Shown here in pieces: positions 35,376 through 44,773 of a stretch of DNA of 64,000 nt; position 1 is the stretch's first letter, and each line of letters opens with the position of its first letter. The stretch covers positions 1 to 64,000 of the forward strand of contig NZ_JAIXPP010000086.1 in assembly GCF_027486195.1 (NCBI RefSeq), given 5' to 3'. Under the pieces are notes generated by a model, which saw only the letters and a list, made by a program, of their open reading frames with translations, was not told where the DNA came from and made no database searches. This DNA is from Novosphingobium sp. GTDB taxonomy: Bacteria > Pseudomonadota > Alphaproteobacteria > Sphingomonadales > Sphingomonadaceae. The translations under genes and the position numbers were made by a program.

Positions 35376-36311
35376 GTGGAGGACTGGGGGATCATAGCCC
35401 TGAGATGGGCGCTGTTCGTAAGTCTTGGCCTATTGTTCGGGCTGACCGCATTCAAGCGCCTGTCACTCGGCAGTGATCGCCCGTCCGATGCAAATGTCCG
35501 ACATGCGGTGGCATTGCTGATCGTCGCAGCTTCGGCGGCGGCGCTGTCGGTTCTTGGCTTCGCCGTGCAAGTCAGCAGCATGGCCGGTGTACCGTTTGCC
35601 GAGGTGGACAAGGCCACTGTTCAATCCCTGCTTGGGGAAACAGCTCTAGGTCTGGCACTCAAGGTCCGCCTCGCCGCTCTATTGGCAGTGATTATCATGG
35701 CTGTTGCAGCCGCCCTGTGGCGTTTGTCCAGTTCGGCGGCCCAGGCATCGGCAAGCGGGGTGGCTTTGGCCACCCTAACCTGGTCCGGTCACGGTGCAGC
35801 GACCGATGGGACGGTCGGATGGGTACATTTGGCAGCCGACATACTTCACCTCCTCGCAGCCTCCACCTGGATCGGCGCATTGGCAGGATTCTTGTGGATG
35901 CTGTTTCGCGCGGGAAGTGGTCAAGTTGACGAGGCAAGGCAGACGTGCAGGGTGCTTGCCGACTTTGCAACTGTTGGATCTTCATTGGTTGTGATTTTAC
36001 TGCTGACGGGTCTCGCAAATGCTTTTTTCATTTTGCGCGACGGAGATCCCTGGGCCGCTTTGGCGGCACCTTATGGCCAGTTGCTGGCCCTGAAAATGGT
36101 CTTGTTTGTGGGCATGCTCGGGTTGGCCGGAGTGAACCGGTTGCGGCTCACGCCGGCCCTCTCCGCAGCCGTCGAGAATGGTGATCCTGAGCGAGCGCTA
36201 AAGCCGCTGCGACGGAGCATTGTTCTGGAATTTGGCTTGGGGATCGGGATACTGGTCCTGGTAGCATGGCTCGGGACGTTGGCACCGAACACAACGCCGG
36301 TAGCATCGTGA
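35376..36311 (+). CDS. copD: Copper resistance membrane protein CopD
   Basis: This is a polytopic inner-membrane protein of about 311 residues with eight or so membrane spans (LRWALFVSLGLLFGLTAF at the start, VHLAADILHLLAASTWIGALAGFLWMLF in the middle, ALKMVLFVGMLGLAGVNRLRLTPAL). The DILHLLAASTWIGAL stretch with conserved His is the CopD family hallmark. It imports copper delivered by CopC. No ATG fits before TM1; GTG at 35376, four bases after the copC stop, was chosen as start. An upstream in-frame ATG lies inside copC and is unlikely. Confidence 0.88.
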   Translation: MEDWGIIALRWALFVSLGLLFGLTAFKRLSLGSDRPSDANVRHAVALLIVAASAAALSVLGFAVQVSSMAGVPFAEVDKATVQSLLGETALGLALKVRLAALLAVIIMAVAAALWRLSSSAAQASASGVALATLTWSGHGAATDGTVGWVHLAADILHLLAASTWIGALAGFLWMLFRAGSGQVDEARQTCRVLADFATVGSSLVVILLLTGLANAFFILRDGDPWAALAAPYGQLLALKMVLFVGMLGLAGVNRLRLTPALSAAVENGDPERALKPLRRSIVLEFGLGIGILVLVAWLGTLAPNTTPVAS

Positions 36312-36348
36312 TGCCTTCTGATGAGCGCGGCAGCTGGAGAACAGACAC

Positions 36349-38700
36349 ATGACTCCTAATCACTCTGGCGGCCATCAGCATGGCGACAATGGACTCGCTG
36401 CAAATCACCAACCGGTTTCTGTACGTGATCCTGTTTGCGGAATGACTGTCGATCCGTCCGTGACCCTTCATCATGCACATCATGGTGATCAAGAGTGGCA
36501 CTTTTGCAGCGCCAAGTGCCGCACCAAATTTGTTGCTGATCCCGAGCATTACCTGACACCGCCCGAGCCCGTCGATGCGCCTGCTGGGACGATCTGGACC
36601 TGTCCGATGCACCCCGAGGTGCGGCAGGATCACCCGGGGGCTTGCCCTATCTGCGGCATGGCACTTGAGCCTGCCGAAGTCGGTCTCGACAGCGGGCCCA
36701 GCCCCGAACTGATCGACATGACCCGGCGGTTCAAGATCGGCCTTATACTGGCGCTGCCCGTGCTGGTGCTGGAGATGGGCGGCCACATTTTCCCCGCGCT
36801 TCATCACATCGTACCGATGCGGCTCTCGACCTGGATCCAACTCGTGTTGGCTACGCCGGTCGTGCTTTGGGCGGGTTGGCCCTTTTTCGTGCGGGGTTGG
36901 GCATCGCTCAAGACCCGAAACCTCAACATGTTTACCCTGATCGCGATGGGCACCGGGGTCGCATGGGTCTACAGTATGTTCGCGGCGCTTGCGCCTGAGT
37001 TGTTCCCACCGGCGTTCCGCAATGCCGATGGCAGTGTTGCTGTCTATTTCGAAGCCGCCGCGGTGATCACCGTGCTGGTTCTTTTGGGCCAGGTTCTGGA
37101 ACTCAGGGCCCGCGAACGCACTTCTGGCGCAATCAAGGCATTGCTTGGCCTTGCACCCAAGACCGCGCGCCGCCTTCTTGCCGATGGCAGCGATGAGGAG
37201 GTCAGCCTCGAAGCTATAGGGGTCGGTGATCGCTTGCGTGTCCGTCCTGGCGAAAAGGTGCCTGTCGACGGAATTGTCGAGGACGGCCGCTCGTCGCTTG
37301 ATGAATCCATGGTCACCGGCGAATCCATGCCGGTCACCAAGGCCAAGGGCGATAATGTCATCGGCGGCACGCTCAACCAGACCGGTGCACTGGTCATCTC
37401 CGCGACCAAGGTGGGCCGGGACACGATGCTCGCCCGCATCGTCCAGATGGTCGCCGAAGCCCAGCGCTCGCGTGCGCCGATCCAGCGCATGGCCGATCAG
37501 GTCTCGGGCTGGTTCGTGCCTGTGGTGATCGCTATCGCCGTTCTTGCCTTCGTGGGATGGGGCATTTGGGGACCAGAGCCGCGCTTTGCCTATGGCCTGG
37601 TTGCGGCGGTCGCGGTGCTGATCATCGCTTGCCCTTGCGCACTTGGCCTCGCCACGCCGATGTCGATCATGGTCGGCGTAGGACGAGGCGCTGGCCTTGG
37701 CGTGCTCATCAAGAATGCCGAAGCGCTGGAGCGCATGGAAAAGGTCGACACGCTCGTTGTCGACAAGACCGGGACGCTCACGATGGGGCGTCCGGCGGTC
37801 ACCGCGATCGTGCCCTCACCGGGTCACACAGAAGAGGATGTTCTGCGTCTTGCTGCGGCGGTCGAGCAATCGTCCGAGCATCCGCTTGCGCTCGCCATCG
37901 TCGAGGCCGCAAAGGCGCGCAGCCTCGTGCTGGCGCAGGTTGCCGAGTTCGACTCCCCCACCGGGCGCGGCGCTCTGGGCACAGTCGAGGGCAAGCGGAT
38001 CGTACTCGGCAACGCACGTTTTTTGACGGAGCAGAACATCGACACGGCTGCGCTTACGGCAGCAGCGGACGATCTGCGACGCGAGGGCGCGACGGCTATC
38101 TTTGTCGGCATTGATGGACAGGCCGCTGGTGCCATCGCGATCGCCGATCCGGTGAAGCCGACGACACCCGAGGCACTTGATGCCTTGCGCCGCGAAGGCA
38201 TCCGCGTGGTCATGCTGACGGGTGACAACCGGACCACGGCAGAGGCGGTCGCGCGCAGGCTCGGGATCGACGAAGTCGAGGCGGACGTTCTCCCCGATCA
38301 GAAGAGCGCTGTTGTCGCGCGCTTGAAGAGCGAGGGCCGCGTGGTTGCCATGGCAGGTGACGGCGTGAATGATGCCCCGGCGCTTGCGGCGGCCGACGTT
38401 GGGATCGCCATGGGCTCAGGGACTGACGTCGCCATCGAAAGTGCCGGCGTCACGCTGCTCAAGGGCGATCTTATGGGCATCGTTCGCGCCCGCCGCCTGA
38501 GCCAAGCGACAATGTCGAACATCCGCCAGAATCTGGTGTTTGCCTTTATCTACAATGCCGCCGGCGTGCCGGTGGCGGCAGGTCTTCTCTATCCGCTGTT
38601 CGGCATCCTTCTCTCACCAATGATTGCGGCGGGAGCGATGGCGCTGTCATCCGTTAGCGTCGTGACGAATGCGCTTCGACTTAACCGGGCCACCATTTGA
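36349..38700 (+). CDS. P1B-type copper-transporting ATPase with YHS and metal-binding N-domain
   Basis: This 783-residue ATPase pumps Cu(I) (or Ag) out of the cytoplasm. A His-rich start is followed by a YHS domain ([11 protein letters not shown], about 27-70) and a second small metal-binding domain (WTCPMHPEV...CPICGMAL). The P1B core then shows the actuator loop MVTGES, the transmembrane metal site IACPCALG, the phosphorylation motif DKTGTLTMG, the ATP-binding SSEHPLA (HP motif) and [16 protein letters not shown]. No classical GMTCxxC domain is present; YHS-type N-termini are known in SilP/CopF-like ATPases. GGAGAA precedes the ATG, 37 bp after copD in the same direction. Confidence 0.93.
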   Translation: MTPNHSGGHQHGDNGLAANHQPVSVRDPVCGMTVDPSVTLHHAHHGDQEWHFCSAKCRTKFVADPEHYLTPPEPVDAPAGTIWTCPMHPEVRQDHPGACPICGMALEPAEVGLDSGPSPELIDMTRRFKIGLILALPVLVLEMGGHIFPALHHIVPMRLSTWIQLVLATPVVLWAGWPFFVRGWASLKTRNLNMFTLIAMGTGVAWVYSMFAALAPELFPPAFRNADGSVAVYFEAAAVITVLVLLGQVLELRARERTSGAIKALLGLAPKTARRLLADGSDEEVSLEAIGVGDRLRVRPGEKVPVDGIVEDGRSSLDESMVTGESMPVTKAKGDNVIGGTLNQTGALVISATKVGRDTMLARIVQMVAEAQRSRAPIQRMADQVSGWFVPVVIAIAVLAFVGWGIWGPEPRFAYGLVAAVAVLIIACPCALGLATPMSIMVGVGRGAGLGVLIKNAEALERMEKVDTLVVDKTGTLTMGRPAVTAIVPSPGHTEEDVLRLAAAVEQSSEHPLALAIVEAAKARSLVLAQVAEFDSPTGRGALGTVEGKRIVLGNARFLTEQNIDTAALTAAADDLRREGATAIFVGIDGQAAGAIAIADPVKPTTPEALDALRREGIRVVMLTGDNRTTAEAVARRLGIDEVEADVLPDQKSAVVARLKSEGRVVAMAGDGVNDAPALAAADVGIAMGSGTDVAIESAGVTLLKGDLMGIVRARRLSQATMSNIRQNLVFAFIYNAAGVPVAAGLLYPLFGILLSPMIAAGAMALSSVSVVTNALRLNRATI

Positions 38701-38731
38701 GCAAGCCGCGACAACAGGACGTCAGATTTTC

Positions 38732-39508
38732 ATGAGATCCCTACGTACCAGAGTGCATTTGACAGCAAGCCGCATGCACAAATGGCTGTCTCTGATTATT
38801 GGATTGCAGGTCCTCATCTGGATGACGAGCGGCCTTGTGATGAGCGCATTGCCGATCGAGCGCGTGCACGGAGAACACCTTGTCGATCGCAAGGCACAGC
38901 CGCCAATCACGGGTGTTTCGGCGGTGCGTCCACTTGGTGAACTGCTATCCAGAATACCAGGCCCAGTCGAGGAAATCACGCTTCGAATGGGTCAAGGCCG
39001 CCTCTTGGCCGAGGCAAAGTCAGGCGGAAGGACCTTTTTGTTTGATCCGTCGACCGGCGCCCGAATGCTACAAATCTCGAAGGATCAGGCTGCCAGGATC
39101 GCCCGCGAAAGCTGGAAGGGTGGCGGGAATCCTGAGATCAAGGTCACCGAAGTCGAGAACCTGTCGCCAGAATTTCGGGGGCCGTTGCCGGCTTGGCAGG
39201 TCACTATCAACGATACGACACACGTCTATGTTTCAAGAGATACCGGAAGGATTCTCGCGGTCCGTAGCAGCACATGGCGGCTCTACGATTTCTTCTGGAG
39301 CCTGCACATCATGGACTGGAAGAACCACCAAAACTTCAACACATGGTGGCTGCTCTGCTTCGCCATCGGTGGATTGATTTCTGGTCTGGCCGGCACCGTC
39401 CTGTTGTTTATGCGATGGCCAGTCCGGCGTCGGCGCAAAGTTCTGCGGGGGACTCCGGTCAGCGCGTCCGATCCGCACAATACAGCCGAGGAGTTTACGA
39501 GGCCATGA
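38732..39508 (+). CDS. PepSY-domain membrane protein
   Basis: This 258-residue protein has an N-terminal membrane span (WLSLIIGLQVLIWMTSGLVMSAL), a periplasmic PepSY-like region (about 85-185) and two C-terminal features: WSLHIMDWKNHQNFNTWWL and a second span (CFAIGGLISGLAGTVLLFM). The HKWLSLIIGLQVLIWMTSG motif is that of the PepSY-associated TM family, whose members often sit next to metal uptake or reduction genes. Exact role unknown. It lies 31 bp after the ATPase; the stop overlaps the next gene (ATGA). Confidence 0.8.
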   Translation: MRSLRTRVHLTASRMHKWLSLIIGLQVLIWMTSGLVMSALPIERVHGEHLVDRKAQPPITGVSAVRPLGELLSRIPGPVEEITLRMGQGRLLAEAKSGGRTFLFDPSTGARMLQISKDQAARIARESWKGGGNPEIKVTEVENLSPEFRGPLPAWQVTINDTTHVYVSRDTGRILAVRSSTWRLYDFFWSLHIMDWKNHQNFNTWWLLCFAIGGLISGLAGTVLLFMRWPVRRRRKVLRGTPVSASDPHNTAEEFTRP

Positions 39509-40302
39509 ACAGCCCAGATGCGCTTGATCAAAACGGGGCGCCTACGCTTTCCGATCTGGCCAAGGTTCCAGCGGTAACGCTCGGTTTCTGGGTCATCAAG
39601 ATCCTCGCGACCACGCTTGGGGAAACCGGCGGCGACACGGTCAGCATGACGATGAATCTGGGCTATCTGGTCGGCACCGCGATTTTCCTCGGACTGCTGG
39701 TGCTGCTGGTCTGGTGGCAAGTGCAGGCAAGGCGATTTCACCCCGTTCTCTATTGGGCAACCATCATCGCTTCAACGACGGCCGGGACGACCATGGCCGA
39801 CTATGCGACCCGTTCGATCGGAATTGGCTACACCGGCGGCTCGCTGCTGCTACTCGCCTGCGTTCTGGCCTCGCTCTATGCATGGCACAGAACCTTGGGC
39901 ACGATCTCGGTGGAAAGCGTCCACGAACCGCGGGCCGAGACATTCTACTGGATCACGATAACCTTCTCGCAGACCCTAGGAACCGCGCTGGGCGATTGGC
40001 TGGCTGATACGGGAGGTCGTGGTTATGTCGGAGCCGCAGCCATCTTTGCAGCGATGCTTGCGGTGGTGGCGGTGCTCTTTTTCCGTACCACAATCAACCG
40101 GACCATCCTGTTCTGGAGCGCCTTCATATTGACGCGCCCGCTCGGCGCGGCAGTGGGCGATTTTCTCGACAAGCCGGTCGATCATGGCGGACTTGCTTTG
40201 AGCAGACCCATGGCGTCGGCGGCTTTGGCTGTCGCCATCGTCGTGCTGATCTTCGCGCTTCCCCAACGTGCCGGAAATCACCCGGCCAATGCAGCTTCAT
40301 AG
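39505..40302 (+). CDS. COG4705/DUF347-repeat membrane protein
   Basis: This 265-residue polytopic protein consists of four related repeats, each with a (T/P)LG-x-(A/T)xGD or TTAGTTMADY core: TLGETGGDTVSMT, STTAGTTMADYATR, TLGTALGDWLADT and PLGAAVGDFLDKP. This matches the DUF347 repeat family, which has been linked to manganese or other metal phenotypes but lacks a firm function. ATG 39505 overlaps the PepSY gene stop, so the pair is coupled. The open frame upstream lies within the PepSY gene and is not used. Confidence 0.82.
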   Translation: MNSPDALDQNGAPTLSDLAKVPAVTLGFWVIKILATTLGETGGDTVSMTMNLGYLVGTAIFLGLLVLLVWWQVQARRFHPVLYWATIIASTTAGTTMADYATRSIGIGYTGGSLLLLACVLASLYAWHRTLGTISVESVHEPRAETFYWITITFSQTLGTALGDWLADTGGRGYVGAAAIFAAMLAVVAVLFFRTTINRTILFWSAFILTRPLGAAVGDFLDKPVDHGGLALSRPMASAALAVAIVVLIFALPQRAGNHPANAAS

Positions 40303-40320
40303 TTAGAAGGAAATCCGTCG

Positions 40321-40749
40321 ATGAAAAGACTTGTTCTGGCACTCATGCTTTTCGCAACCCCTGCAATGGCTGCGTCCGACATTGTCATGCACCGTGATCC
40401 CGGATGCGGATGTTGCGAGCAGTGGGCAGCCCAGGTGCGTTCCGCGTTCGGACGCAAGGTCAGCATCGTCGATGATGCAAACCGCGCCGCACTCGATGCC
40501 CGTTTAGGTTTGCCTGCCTCGCTGTCAGGGTGCCATACCGCAATCATCGACGGTATGGCGTTCGAGGGCCATGTGCCGATTGCTGACATGCGGCGTGCCC
40601 TGGCGGCGAAACCTCGCGGTGTTCGTGGGCTCGCGGTTGCCGGAATGCCGCTGGGATCGCCAGGCATGGAAGTGCCCGGCCGGCCGGCGGATCATTACAA
40701 TGTGGTCGCGTTCGGTCCCGGGGGAACGTATGTCTATGCGCGGCACTGA
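40321..40749 (+). CDS. DUF411 periplasmic metal-binding protein
   Basis: This 142-residue exported protein has a signal peptide ending AMAAS, then the DUF411 hallmark MHRDPGCGCCEQWAAQ and the second conserved block LPASLSGCHTAIIDGMAFEGHVPIADMRR, and ends PADHYNVVAFGPGG. Cys and His/Met residues make a Cu(I)- or Ag-binding site likely; the family is found in many copper/silver islands. It is the last plus-strand gene of the copC-copD-ATPase-PepSY-DUF347 run, 19 bp after its neighbour, and faces a convergent methyltransferase gene 23 bp away. Confidence 0.85.
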   Translation: MKRLVLALMLFATPAMAASDIVMHRDPGCGCCEQWAAQVRSAFGRKVSIVDDANRAALDARLGLPASLSGCHTAIIDGMAFEGHVPIADMRRALAAKPRGVRGLAVAGMPLGSPGMEVPGRPADHYNVVAFGPGGTYVYARH

Positions 40750-40772
40750 ACAGGTGGCAGTGGACGGCTCGC

Positions 40773-41393
40773 TCAGCGCTCCTTCCGCAAGCTGCTGAAC
40801 TGGAACTTCTGGACACTGCCGCCTGGTGTCATGTGGTCGTAGCGACGCTCATCCAGCAGAGTGAAGTCTGGCCCCAGCACTATCCCGATAGTGGCCGCAT
40901 CGTGGCGGGCGACGGCCAAGTCGCAGCATTTCTCCGGCCCGTCGGGGGCGAAAGTCCCGATGATTGCGACACCACCCGGATTGAGCGCAGAGGTGAGCGC
41001 CTTGACATAGGCAGTCTGCTCTTCGGGGGTGGTGAGAAAATGGAAGGCCGCGCGGTCGTGCCAGAGGTCAAACCGCTTGGCAGGCTGCCACTGGGTGACA
41101 TCACCGACAATCCACTCGGCCGCGCTGGCAAGCGGCCCCAGCCTTGCCTTGGTAATCTCGAGCGCCTGCGCAGATAGATCCAGCACGGCGACGTGGGCAT
41201 GGCCTAGGGCGAGCAGCGCATCGACCAGTCGCGAAGCACCGCCGCCGATGTCGATGATCGAACCCAGACCGACCCCGGCCGCCTCGATCAGTTCCAGAGA
41301 AACCGCCGGGGACTGCTCGAACCAGCTCACGCTGTCGTCGGCCTTGGTCGTGTAGACTTTGTCCCAGTGGGCCTGGCGCGTTTCTGTCGTCAA
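40773..41393 (-). CDS. Class I SAM-dependent methyltransferase
   Basis: This 206-residue methyltransferase has motif [17 protein letters not shown], an acidic motif [13 protein letters not shown], and [23 protein letters not shown] followed by [20 protein letters not shown]. This is the small methyltransferase group seen near metal resistance genes, with unknown substrate. The start is a TTG at 41393 that shares TTGA with the stop of the upstream YnfA gene, preceded by AGGAA. The longer frame from 41507 is read through YnfA and is rejected. Confidence 0.82.
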   Translation of the reverse strand: MTTETRQAHWDKVYTTKADDSVSWFEQSPAVSLELIEAAGVGLGSIIDIGGGASRLVDALLALGHAHVAVLDLSAQALEITKARLGPLASAAEWIVGDVTQWQPAKRFDLWHDRAAFHFLTTPEEQTAYVKALTSALNPGGVAIIGTFAPDGPEKCCDLAVARHDAATIGIVLGPDFTLLDERRYDHMTPGGSVQKFQFSSLRKER

Positions 41394-41731
41394 CCGATTC
41401 CTGTTCCCGTTCGGCCCGGACCATGGAAAATGATCATGGCGCCCAACAGGCAAATCGCAGCACCGGCCGTGTCCCAGCGATCGGGCCGAATGCCTTCCAC
41501 CGCCCAAAGCCAGACCAGTGACGCCAGGATGTAGATACCCCCATACGCCGCATATGTGCGTCCCGCCGCTGGCGCTTGGCTTAATGTCAATGCCCAGGCA
41601 AAACCAGCAAGCGAGGCCATTCCGGGAAGCAGCCAGAGCGGTGAACGATCAAGCCGCAGCCATGCCCAGAAGGCAAAGCAGCCGCCGATTTCGGCCAATG
41701 CCGCAACGAGATACAGGGCCAATTGCTTCAT
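41390..41731 (-). CDS. YnfA/UPF0060-family small membrane protein
   Basis: This 113-residue four-helix membrane protein has the family sequence [40 protein letters not shown] and [11 protein letters not shown]. Members resemble small multidrug resistance transporters, and the function is open. The frame is open 66 codons upstream and includes a hydrophobic Cys-rich stretch ([19 protein letters not shown]), so a longer fused form is possible. The Met used here matches the family start. It is translationally coupled to the methyltransferase. The roughly 300 bases upstream of it, up to the IS630 end, hold no other supportable gene. Confidence 0.82.
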   Translation of the reverse strand: MKQLALYLVAALAEIGGCFAFWAWLRLDRSPLWLLPGMASLAGFAWALTLSQAPAAGRTYAAYGGIYILASLVWLWAVEGIRPDRWDTAGAAICLLGAMIIFHGPGRTGTGIG

Positions 41732-42034
41732 CTGGCATTCCGCTTCTTCCAGAACCTGTGGGACAGACGGACCCGCAACTTTTGCCCACTGTGCAATCAA
41801 GGGCAAGGCGCAACAGGCGACGCAGGCTAGGCCGATACCGAACAGGGCCTCCATTCTCATCGCAATAGTCCGTTGCAGTTTGCATGCGAAGGACGGGTCA
41901 CTGCGATCTCGGATCAGGCTCTGATGCAAATGGAAATTGTAACAGGCTACCGTTCATGAAATGCTCAGCGGCGCCGTGGGTAGCGCATTTGGCTACACCA
42001 TCTTGACCATCCGCTGTTCCGAGGCGGTCGGCTA

Positions 42035-43200
42035 ATACCAAGGTGCATTGATCAGTACCCATGTGCCCAATGGCGCATTCCGATGGACATGATGCGCCAG
42101 GGCTGATCGACGAGCTTGTTCCATGCGAAGCAACAATGGTCGACGATGTCGTCGTAGGATTTGAAGATGCGGTTCGACAGCCAATTGTCGCGCATGAACT
42201 GCCAGACGTTCTCGACCGGGTTGAGCTCCGGACACCTCGGCGGCAGCGGCATCAGCGTGATGTTGGGGGGCACGACCAGTTCGGCCGATCCATGCCATCC
42301 GGCCTGATCGAGCAGAAGGACCGCATGCGCCCCGGGCGCGACGTGGAAGGCGATCTCCTCGAGATGCATGCTCATCGCCTCGCTGTTACAACGGGGCATG
42401 ACGATGCCGGCAGCCTTGCCTTCAGCCGGACAGATCGCGCCGAACAGCCATGCCGAGGAGCGACGCTGATCCTTCGGCGCTGATGGTCGGGTTCCGCGCT
42501 TCGCCCAGCGCCGGGTGAGCTTGGTCTGCTGGCCGACACGGGCCTCGTCCTGCCACCACAGCTCTATCGGCGTACCTCTCGGGAGCCGCCGCTTGATTTG
42601 CGCCAGACGGGCGACGAACCTTTTTTAAAATCGGCAATGTCATCGCTCTTCTGGCCACGGTGGCGTGGCCGGGCCGTGAGCTTGCGGTAGCCCATAGCGC
42701 GAAGCTCGCGCCCGAGGGTATGGCGTGTGACCGACAACTCGAACTCGTACCAGATCCACTGCGCCAGATCGCACAGCCGCCAGCGTACTACCCCATGCGC
42801 TGCAGGAATTGGCCCAGCCTCGACGATCTCGGCAAGCCGCGCGCGCTGCTCATCGTTCAGGATCGAAGCCCGCCCCGGAGCCTTGCGCGTTGCCAGACCG
42901 TCGGGACCTCCCTCGTTGAAGCGCAGAACCCAGTCGCGCACGATCTGCAGCGTCACGCCGGCAATCTTCGCCGCTTCGCTACGGCTCCTGCCGTCCAGGA
43001 TCAGTGCAACAGCCAACAGACGCCGGACCTGATCGGCATCGCCACTTCGTCGCGCAAACCCACGCAAATCCGACGATGTGTAGTCAGATCGAACCCCAAT
43101 CGCTGCCGCCATCGCAAGCCTCCATGTGCCTGCAACGTCGAATCAGATTTTCATCCGCTTGGGAATCCCTGGCGTGAGTCAGGCTCAGCGCGCCTTGGTA
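42035..43200 (-). mobile_element. IS630-family insertion sequence, apparently complete
   Basis: The ends carry matching inverted repeats (ATACCAAGG at the left, CCTTGGTA at the right) next to TA dinucleotides, as expected for IS630, which duplicates TA. It is about 1.17 kb with one transposase split over two frames. It is inserted between the YnfA gene and the MFS transporter. Confidence 0.75.
42052..43112 (-). CDS. IS630-family transposase, two frames joined by a -1 frameshift
   Basis: Frame 1 (43112 to about 42564) holds the N-terminal helix-turn-helix region (RSRSEAAKIAGVTLQIVRDWVLRFNEGGPDGL). Frame 2 (ending at 42052) holds the DDE part (LLLDQAGWHGS, LPPRCPELNPVENVWQFMRDNWL). They overlap at an AAAAAAG run (42620-42626 on the plus strand), where the frame-1 reading DIADFKK would continue as RFVARLAQIKRRLP after a -1 shift. 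The joined length is 353 residues, right for IS630. Programmed frameshifting at such runs is known in IS elements; a plain mutation is the alternative. Confidence 0.8.
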
Positions 43201-43216
43201 TAACTGCCTGAAATGG

Positions 43217-44560
43217 TCAGGCCGTGCGCGGCCAGTCAGGGTGAATGTCATCGATCACAAAGGCATGGGCCGTGGATTGGCCGAGGCTATGATGCTCGCG
43301 CAGATGGACATGGTCTGGCGGCAGGTCGTCATGGCTGTGCGCGAGCGATTCGGGCTCGTGCGACGGCCAGAGCCATAGGGCTGCGACCGTTCCAATCCCC
43401 GCGACCAGCGCCAGCACAGTGAAGGCCGCAACCTGGCCCAGCACGGCACCGATTTGTCCGGCGAGCGGATAGCAAATCAGCCAACAGCCGTGGCTCAGCG
43501 CGAATTGCGCAGCAAAGACCGCAGGCCGGTCGTCGGCATTGGCCGAGCGCCGCAACAGCCGGCCTGACGGGGTCACGCTCATCGAATAGGCAATGCCGAG
43601 GACGAACCAGCCCGCCAGCAGCAGCGGCCAATAGCCCGCGCCTTTACCAAATATTGCGGTCAGCAGCGCCATGGCCGCCAGACCGGTGGTCAGCAGCGCC
43701 GCCGCGCTTAGCATAAGTGTCCGATCGCTGACCTTGTCGAGCAGGCGCGGAATGAACAAGGCAGCGAGCATCGACCCGAAGCCATAGGCCGCAAGTGTGA
43801 GTGCCACTTCACGCTGGCCGAAGCCGAGCCCACCGCGCACGATCACTACAGTATTGACGATGACCATCGAACTGGCTGCCGCCGAGGCCAGGCTGAGTGC
43901 AAGCAAGCCCTTGAGGCGCGGCGTCTTGAGGTAGATTCGGAGACCCCGTGTTGTCTTGGTCCAGATCCCGCCCGGGCGCGGCTTGGCCGGCGAGCGCGGC
44001 AATGTGACCGAAACCACCAGCAGCGCCGAGCTGATGAAGCCGACCGAAGTCCCCGCGAACAGCCAGTGAAAACTGATCACCGAAAGCAGGGCTGCCGCAA
44101 GGATCGGGCTGACAAGGCTTTCCATGTCATAGGCAAGCCGCGATAGCGACAGCGCGCGGGTATAGTCCCCTTCGTCGGGCAGCACGTCGGGGATCGTCGC
44201 CTGAAAGGTCGGGGTGAACGCGGCAGAGGCCGATTGCAGCACGAAGATCAGAACATAGATCTGCCAGATCTGATCGACGAACGGCAGGTTGAGCGCTACG
44301 GCGGCCCGCACCAGATCCATGGCGACAAGGAAGGCGCGGCGCGGCAACCGGTCTGCAAAGGCGCCGACCACAGGCGCAACACCGATATAGGCGACCATCT
44401 TGATTGCCAGTGCGGTTCCCAGCACGGCCCCGGCGTTGCCTCCGGCGATGTCGAAAGCGAGCAGTCCGAGCGCAACCGTCGCGAGCCCCGTGCCGATAAG
44501 CGCGATAACCTGTGCGCTGAGGAGATGACGGTAGGTGCGATTGGCAAGGACGGACAGCAT
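43217..44560 (-). CDS. MFS transporter with histidine-rich C-terminus
   Basis: This is a 447-residue major facilitator with about 12 membrane spans; the cytoplasmic loop after TM2 reads GAFADRLPRRAFLVAMD. The C-terminal tail is His/Asp-rich (HSHDDLPPDHVHLREHHSLG, then AHAFVIDDIHPDW), a feature of metal-exporting MFS proteins such as NreB. It may export Ni or another divalent ion, which is an inference. ATG 44560 begins the conserved N-terminus; the frame stays open 50 codons upstream without a recognisable sequence. The 213-bp gap before it, up to the ZIP gene stop, contains no supported gene. Confidence 0.8.
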   Translation of the reverse strand: MLSVLANRTYRHLLSAQVIALIGTGLATVALGLLAFDIAGGNAGAVLGTALAIKMVAYIGVAPVVGAFADRLPRRAFLVAMDLVRAAVALNLPFVDQIWQIYVLIFVLQSASAAFTPTFQATIPDVLPDEGDYTRALSLSRLAYDMESLVSPILAAALLSVISFHWLFAGTSVGFISSALLVVSVTLPRSPAKPRPGGIWTKTTRGLRIYLKTPRLKGLLALSLASAAASSMVIVNTVVIVRGGLGFGQREVALTLAAYGFGSMLAALFIPRLLDKVSDRTLMLSAAALLTTGLAAMALLTAIFGKGAGYWPLLLAGWFVLGIAYSMSVTPSGRLLRRSANADDRPAVFAAQFALSHGCWLICYPLAGQIGAVLGQVAAFTVLALVAGIGTVAALWLWPSHEPESLAHSHDDLPPDHVHLREHHSLGQSTAHAFVIDDIHPDWPRTA

Positions 44561-44773
44561 GTTCGTACTCTTGCCCTCGCTACCGGCACCGGGCAAGCAC
44601 GATAGTTGTTCGCCATATATCTGCCTTGAGAAGCTCGGAAAGTTCATCCGCCCGAATGCGCGGGTGGCGACGAGTTTGGCCATCAGCCCCCCGGTCAGCA
44701 CCATGCGCAAACCCCAGAGCGTGGTCCTGAGCGTGCGCCGCTCGGCCTAGACTTTTTGCGTCCGGTGGGACCG

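Noticed and set aside
42032..42298. 88-codon minus-strand frame at the IS630 end
   Set aside because: A frame shadow within the transposase gene; it lacks the conserved DDE residues.
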